Shown here piece by piece: positions 14,203 through 14,436 of a DNA stretch of 14,436 nucleotides. The translations under genes were made by a program, and so were the position numbers. The notes beneath the pieces were generated by a model that saw only the letters and a list, made by a program, of their open reading frames with translations, was not told where the DNA came from and searched no databases. The stretch comes from Kiritimatiellia bacterium (lineage in GTDB: Bacteria > Verrucomicrobiota > Kiritimatiellia > RFP12 > UBA1067): positions 1 through 14,436 of the forward strand of contig JAKSOY010000110.1 of NCBI GenBank assembly GCA_024405255.1, given 5' to 3'. The number at the start of each line of letters is the position of its first letter. The stretch's first letter is position 1.

Positions 14203-14436
14203 TTAAATCAAATCACACTTCAGCAACCGATCTGCTGCCGAAGACGCATCAAGTTTGAGCCGTAGATAAGGTTGTTGACAGAATTCTTCCGGCGGGGGCT
14301 CTGTCGTTGTGATGATATATTGGAAGTTTGGATTGCCCTTGGCTCGCTTCTCAAGATCCTCGGCCAATTCAAAATATCGGCGGAGGTAATTGCAAAACCC
14401 CTCTGACGCGGTGTCGGCGACCATGCCGCCCGACAT
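14203..14436 (-). CDS. C-terminal part of an unidentified protein, possibly an SMC/SbcC-like ATPase (cut by window edge)
   Basis: Seventy-seven residues up to the TAA at 14205-14203. The frame is open to the end of the window, and the ATG at 14436 is probably an internal Met. The visible part has a helical stretch (GFCNYLRRYFELAEDLEKRA), then a buried-looking strand FQYIITTTEPPPEE, and a final YLRLKLDASSAADRLLKCDL. A helix followed by a hydrophobic strand ending in TTTEPPP just before the C-terminus recalls the last strand of ABC/SMC-type ATPases with coiled coils. No Walker motif is inside the window, so this assignment is a guess. It lies 18 bases upstream of the phosphoesterase-STAND gene on the same strand, so the two are almost certainly one transcription unit. 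Confidence 0.45.
   Translation of the reverse strand: MSGGMVADTASEGFCNYLRRYFELAEDLEKRAKGNPNFQYIITTTEPPPEEFCQQPYLRLKLDASSAADRLLKCDLI

Overview
The window has two parts with different base composition. Bases 1 to about 10,130 are GC-rich and look like core chromosome of a Gram-negative bacterium. Bases about 10,133 to the end are AT-richer and look like acquired accessory DNA: a hand count gives 24 G+C in bases 12001-12060 against 36 in bases 3001-3060. The gene set (a small ECF-like sigma factor, a membrane Ser/Thr kinase with Sel1 repeats, FHA and PEGA proteins, a TadC-like protein) would fit the Planctomycetes-Verrucomicrobia-Chlamydiae group, possibly a Kiritimatiellota or Lentisphaerota relative. 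That placement is inference from gene content only.

Region 1 (1-2095). A Cys-rich lipoprotein of the SMP-30/gluconolactonase beta-propeller type (minus strand) has its own promoter and a good intrinsic terminator. Diverging from it is a sigma-70 family factor whose extended -10 box places the transcription start on the A of its ATG, so the mRNA looks leaderless. The 3' end of the sigma gene overlaps the end of the kinase gene tail to tail by 56 bases.

Region 2 (2040-10018, minus strand). Six genes are packed with overlaps or a gap of at most 13 bases behind one good promoter (TTCACA, 17 bases, TAAAAT) at 9990-10018. In transcription order they are a TadC/T2SS-F membrane protein, an FHA protein with one membrane span, a secreted protein with about five PEGA repeats, a TlyA-type rRNA 2'-O-methyltransferase, a CPA2 cation:proton antiporter with an RCK_C domain, and a Ser/Thr kinase with a membrane span and Sel1 repeats. 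FHA domains bind phosphothreonine, so the kinase and FHA protein may form one phospho-signalling unit at the inner membrane. The convergent sigma factor may be its output.

Region 3 (10056-10132). A complete tRNA-Arg(CCT) with encoded CCA lies on the plus strand. Its 3' end faces the AT-rich DNA, as expected for an island integrated at a tRNA gene.

Region 4 (10133-14436, minus strand). From the window end inward there are: the C-terminal part of an unrecognised protein that may be an SMC/SbcC-like ATPase; a 1006-residue protein joining an intact calcineurin-like metallophosphoesterase to a STAND/NACHT-like module with a degenerate P-loop; a relic with a 12-base coding minisatellite; a short REP-associated tyrosine transposase-like (Y1/HUH) gene; and a small unknown gene overlapping it by ATGA. 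The phosphoesterase-STAND gene and its upstream partner are the best candidate here for an undescribed conflict (anti-phage) system. The first gene of that pair is cut by the window edge.
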